A stretch of 9,412 bases of DNA from Chloroflexota bacterium (GTDB lineage: Bacteria; Chloroflexota; Anaerolineae; Anaerolineales; UBA4823). Positions within the stretch are counted from its first letter, which is position 1, and every line of letters begins with the position of its first letter. Positions 7,356 to 9,412 of the stretch are shown one piece after another. Position numbers and translations under genes: made by a program. The stretch lies in assembly GCA_021849525.1 (NCBI GenBank), contig JAJZSS010000035.1, positions 1-9,412 of the forward strand, written 5' to 3'. Below the pieces are notes generated by a model, which was given only the letters and a program-made list of their open reading frames with translations, searched no databases and was not told where the DNA came from.

Positions 7356-7397
7356 TTGACAACCCGTATATTTAAGATAAAAATTATCCTATATAAT
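7356..7397 (+). promoter_or_regulatory. AT-rich promoter region of the quinone oxidoreductase gene
   Basis: A perfect TTGACA lies at 7356-7361 and a perfect TATAAT at 7392-7397, but they are 30 nt apart and cannot serve one promoter. TTGACA may pair with TAAAAA (7378-7383, spacing 16). TATAAT may work with a weak upstream element. GATAA-AAA-TTATC (7376-7388) is a small inverted repeat between them and could be an operator. The leader from TATAAT to the ATG is about 90 nt. The rest of the 192-nt gap (7303-7494) shows only a weak GGTTTC/GAAACC hairpin (7319-7343) after the glycosyltransferase stop, with no T-run. Confidence 0.5.
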
Positions 7398-7494
7398 CTC
7401 CGGTCTTCCAACAATCCTGAATACTTTGTAGAGACAACCAACCCAACCTGGAAATTGCAGCGGCGGGTATTTTTAATTAATCTTTGAGGAACAA

Positions 7495-8451
7495 ATGGAA
7501 TCGATGAAAGCAGTCTCAATGCACGGTTATGGCAGCAGCGAAGTCCTGGACATTGGGGATGCGCCCTGTCCGGAGATTGGGGCGGGAGATGTCCTGGTCC
7601 GGATTGCCGCAACTTCGGTCAACCCTTTCGATTGGGCGGTCCGCAACGGCTACCTGACGGACTATTACACCTACAATTTCCCCCTGATCCTGGGCCTGGA
7701 TATCTCCGGGGTAGTTGAGGTCGTCGGGTCGGAAGTGCACGATTTCCAGCCCGGGGATGCGATCTTTGGCCGGGCTAACCCGAGCAGTAACGGCGCTTAT
7801 GCCGAATATATCGCTGTACCCGCCTCCCAGGTGGCGCTCAAACCGGCTACCCTTGATTTTCTCCAGGCTGCCGCCTTACCCCATGTTTCAAATTCTGCCT
7901 GGCGGGCCTTGTACGATGCTGCTGGCATCCGCGCGGGCCAGACGGTGCTGATCCATGCGGCTGCTGGTGGGGTGGGCAGTGTGGGTGTGCAGCTGGCCAA
8001 ACTGCGCGGTGCCCACGTGATCGCCACCGCTAGGGCGGTCAATTTCGAATACCTGCACAGCCTGGGCGCTGACGAGGTGATCGATTACACCACCACGCGT
8101 TTCGAAGACGTGGTCCACGATGTGGATGTTGTTTTAGATCTGGTAGGCGATATGGGCGACAACACCCAGACCCGCTCCTGGAAGCTGCTCAAGCCGGGAG
8201 GGATTTTGGCTTCCCTGGTCCAGTTTCCGTCTCCCGAAGCTGCGGCCACCCATGGAGTGCGCAGTGCATTCGTCACCGCAGATGTATGTGACACCCTGAC
8301 CCTGTCTGAGATTGCCCGTTTGATTGACAGCCGCCAGCTTAAGCCGATCGCTACCACCGTCTACACCCTGGATGAGATCCGCCAGGCGCATGCGTTGAGC
8401 GAAAGCCGGCATGTGCGGGGCAAGATCGTCTTGCAGATTGCCGATCTGTAG
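7495..8451 (+). CDS. Zinc-free MDR-family NADPH:quinone oxidoreductase
   Basis: This 318-residue cytoplasmic reductase of the medium-chain dehydrogenase family probably uses NADPH to reduce quinones or activated double bonds. The N-terminal GroES-like part contains SVNPFDWAVRNG (41-52) and GLDISGVVEVVG (67-78), both typical of the zeta-crystallin/QOR branch. The Rossmann part has the nucleotide-binding AAAGGVGSVGVQLA (155-168), and LGADEVIDY (190-198) lies in the expected place. The cysteine and histidine ligands of zinc-dependent alcohol dehydrogenases are absent. Length and domain order are normal for the branch. The ATG at 7495 has GAGGA about 5 nt upstream; Met4 is the other possible start but has poorer spacing. 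The gene has its own promoter region and no tightly linked partner. It could be annotated as a generic NADP-dependent oxidoreductase; the natural substrate is not known. Confidence 0.92.
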   Translation: MESMKAVSMHGYGSSEVLDIGDAPCPEIGAGDVLVRIAATSVNPFDWAVRNGYLTDYYTYNFPLILGLDISGVVEVVGSEVHDFQPGDAIFGRANPSSNGAYAEYIAVPASQVALKPATLDFLQAAALPHVSNSAWRALYDAAGIRAGQTVLIHAAAGGVGSVGVQLAKLRGAHVIATARAVNFEYLHSLGADEVIDYTTTRFEDVVHDVDVVLDLVGDMGDNTQTRSWKLLKPGGILASLVQFPSPEAAATHGVRSAFVTADVCDTLTLSEIARLIDSRQLKPIATTVYTLDEIRQAHALSESRHVRGKIVLQIADL

Positions 8452-8761
8452 GCTGCCTAATACAGACAGGTGGTGTAAATCGTCTCCGGTAACCCATATT
8501 AATGACGACCGTACAGGTTGCCGCATAACGCCCGGGTATCCGGATCACGATCCAGCGCATGGCGTTGGTCGCTTCGGATTACCTTAAAACCTGTAAGGTC
8601 CGTTATCGATTTTGTTTATGCAAACGAATAAGGACCTGATCTGGATTCTCCCATGTCCGTTCCTGTTTGATTAATCGACAAAAATTTTAAATCAATATCC
8701 CGGCTGCGCCTGAAAATGGAATAGAATAGGGTTAAGTTTTTCGGCATGTAAGGAGACCCTG
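8452..8761. other. 310-nt intergenic region, no gene seen
   Basis: All frames are broken by stops or lack recognisable protein. The right end holds AAGGAG (8750-8755), the ribosome binding site of the CAP-protein gene, and a possible -10 box TAGAAT (8722-8727) without a clear -35. The middle (8512-8637) contains several possible hairpins, listed separately. No strong terminator with a T-run follows the oxidoreductase stop. Confidence 0.6.
8512..8637. other. Candidate structured segment with nested and mutually exclusive hairpins
   Basis: Perfect pairings seen: TACAGGTT (8512-8519) with AACCTGTA (8588-8595); inside it AACGCC (8527-8532) with GGCGTT (8561-8566); inside that GGATC (8542-8546) with GATCC (8549-8553). 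Just downstream, AGGTCC-TTA-TCG-TTTG (8596-8614) pairs with CAAA-CGA-TAA-GGACCT (8621-8637), 16 pairs broken only by unpaired 8602, 8609-8610 and 8628. A competing hairpin at 8575-8602 pairs CGGA/CCTT with AAGG/TCCG and shares its right arm with the second one. It could be a leader RNA of the CAP gene or a 3' end structure of the oxidoreductase mRNA; chance is also possible. Confidence 0.3.
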
Positions 8762-9412
8762 ATGCAGTTTTTCCGGCCAGGCGTGGGGCGGATGCGATTG
8801 ATCCTGGCTCTGCTCGCCGTATTAACCCTGGGAACAGGATTCTTGTTCCAACCGCAGCCGGTCCAGGCGGAAATATTCCACCTTGCCCCACCGGCGCAGC
8901 CTTTGCGTGACTCCCAGCTCTTCGACCGGCTTGCCAGCCCTCAGGCTCAGGCGGATTCCAGCATTCTGCACCTGCCCATCGTGCTCACCCCGCCCGGCGT
9001 GCAGCTTCCGAACAGCCGCCAGGCCGCCCTGGACCTGTACCGGCAGGAATACCTTTCCTACACCCAGACCCCCATCGAATGGACCGGCGACCATCCTGCA
9101 TGCGATCCCGGCACAACTTCACCTGCCTACCGCCAGGCCGTCCTGCGCCGGGTGAATTATTTCCGCCAGATGGCGGGCGTCCCGGCGGCAGTCGTCTTCA
9201 GCGAGCAGTCCAACCACAGAGCCCAGGCTGCGGCCTTGTTGATGGGCGTGAATAACGCCCTGAATCACAATCCACCCTCCTCCTGGGTCTGCTACCCGCA
9301 AATCGGGGAAGAAGGCGCCGCCGGCGCCGGCCGCGCCGACCTGGCCTGGGGCGCGACCGGCTGGGAAGCGATCAGCCTGTATATGGAAGACCCCGGCGGA
9401 TCCAATCTTGCC
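8762..9412 (+). CDS. Secreted CAP/SCP-domain protein, N-terminal 217 codons (runs off the right edge)
   Basis: This is an exported protein of the CAP (SCP/PR-1) superfamily. Residues 1-36 are a signal peptide: basic start with Arg5, Arg10 and Arg12, hydrophobic core 13-29, and probable cleavage after VQA (34-36). A low-complexity stretch follows to about 90, then a region with Cys114. The CAP domain begins at about 122 with AVLRRVNYFRQMAGVP (126-141), followed by AQAAALLM (154-161), LNHNPPSSW (167-175) with His169 as the likely site histidine, Cys177, and LYMEDPGGSN (206-215). The usual VGHRRW motif would come just past the edge. C114 and C177 may form a disulfide. Bacterial relatives are large surface or secreted proteins of unknown activity. 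The ATG is set by AAGGAG six nt upstream, after a 310-nt gap from the oxidoreductase gene on the same strand. Confidence 0.85.
   Translation, partial: MQFFRPGVGRMRLILALLAVLTLGTGFLFQPQPVQAEIFHLAPPAQPLRDSQLFDRLASPQAQADSSILHLPIVLTPPGVQLPNSRQAALDLYRQEYLSYTQTPIEWTGDHPACDPGTTSPAYRQAVLRRVNYFRQMAGVPAAVVFSEQSNHRAQAAALLMGVNNALNHNPPSSWVCYPQIGEEGAAGAGRADLAWGATGWEAISLYMEDPGGSNLA

Noticed and set aside
8351..8560. A minus-strand frame crossing the end of the oxidoreductase gene into the gap
   Set aside because: It has no recognisable protein pattern and overlaps the end of a well-supported gene.
1..9412. CRISPR arrays, tRNA genes, insertion-sequence ends, phage or toxin-antitoxin modules
   Set aside because: No regularly spaced repeats, cloverleaf sequences, transposase motifs or phage proteins were seen. 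The Fic-like gene has no small antitoxin partner and lacks the catalytic His, so a Fic toxin system was also rejected.

Overview
The window is GC-rich DNA with dense coding, few gaps and no mobile elements, rRNA, tRNA or CRISPR. The protein types fit a free-living bacterium of the Chloroflexota, most likely Anaerolineae: a secreted CAP-domain protein with the PPSSW signature, a GH31 glucosidase, a GT39-type membrane transferase and an AAA+ ATPase with an N-terminal winged helix. This placement rests on recalled family resemblance, not on a search.

Left part (1-5630), all on the minus strand. Reading in the direction of transcription: an AAA+ ATPase (5630-4344), a Fic-fold protein with a ruined active site and a C-terminal winged helix (4324-3326), and a GH31 alpha-glucosidase (3300-823). 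The gaps are 19 and 25 nt, so these three look like one operon. Seven nt after the glucosidase stop is a 27-codon open frame that looks like the front end of a small zinc-ribbon protein whose rest is gone. Next comes an M14 zinc carboxypeptidase (641 to beyond position 1), with its own strong ribosome binding site and probably its own promoter.

Middle (5631-5814). This is a divergent promoter region. The rightward gene, a GT-C membrane glycosyltransferase (5815-7302), seems to be read from a leaderless transcript, because a TATAAT box lies 7 nt before its ATG.

Right part, plus strand. A zinc-free MDR-family NADPH:quinone oxidoreductase (7495-8451) sits behind an AT-rich promoter region. A 310-nt gap follows, with several possible hairpins, some mutually exclusive. 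The last gene is a secreted CAP/SCP-domain protein (8762 to the right edge), which is cut by the window.

Most of the window is ordinary metabolism and cell-surface work. The least explained part is the ATPase / dead-Fic / glucosidase operon. Two of its proteins carry winged-helix domains, and the Fic protein cannot catalyse AMPylation by the known mechanism.
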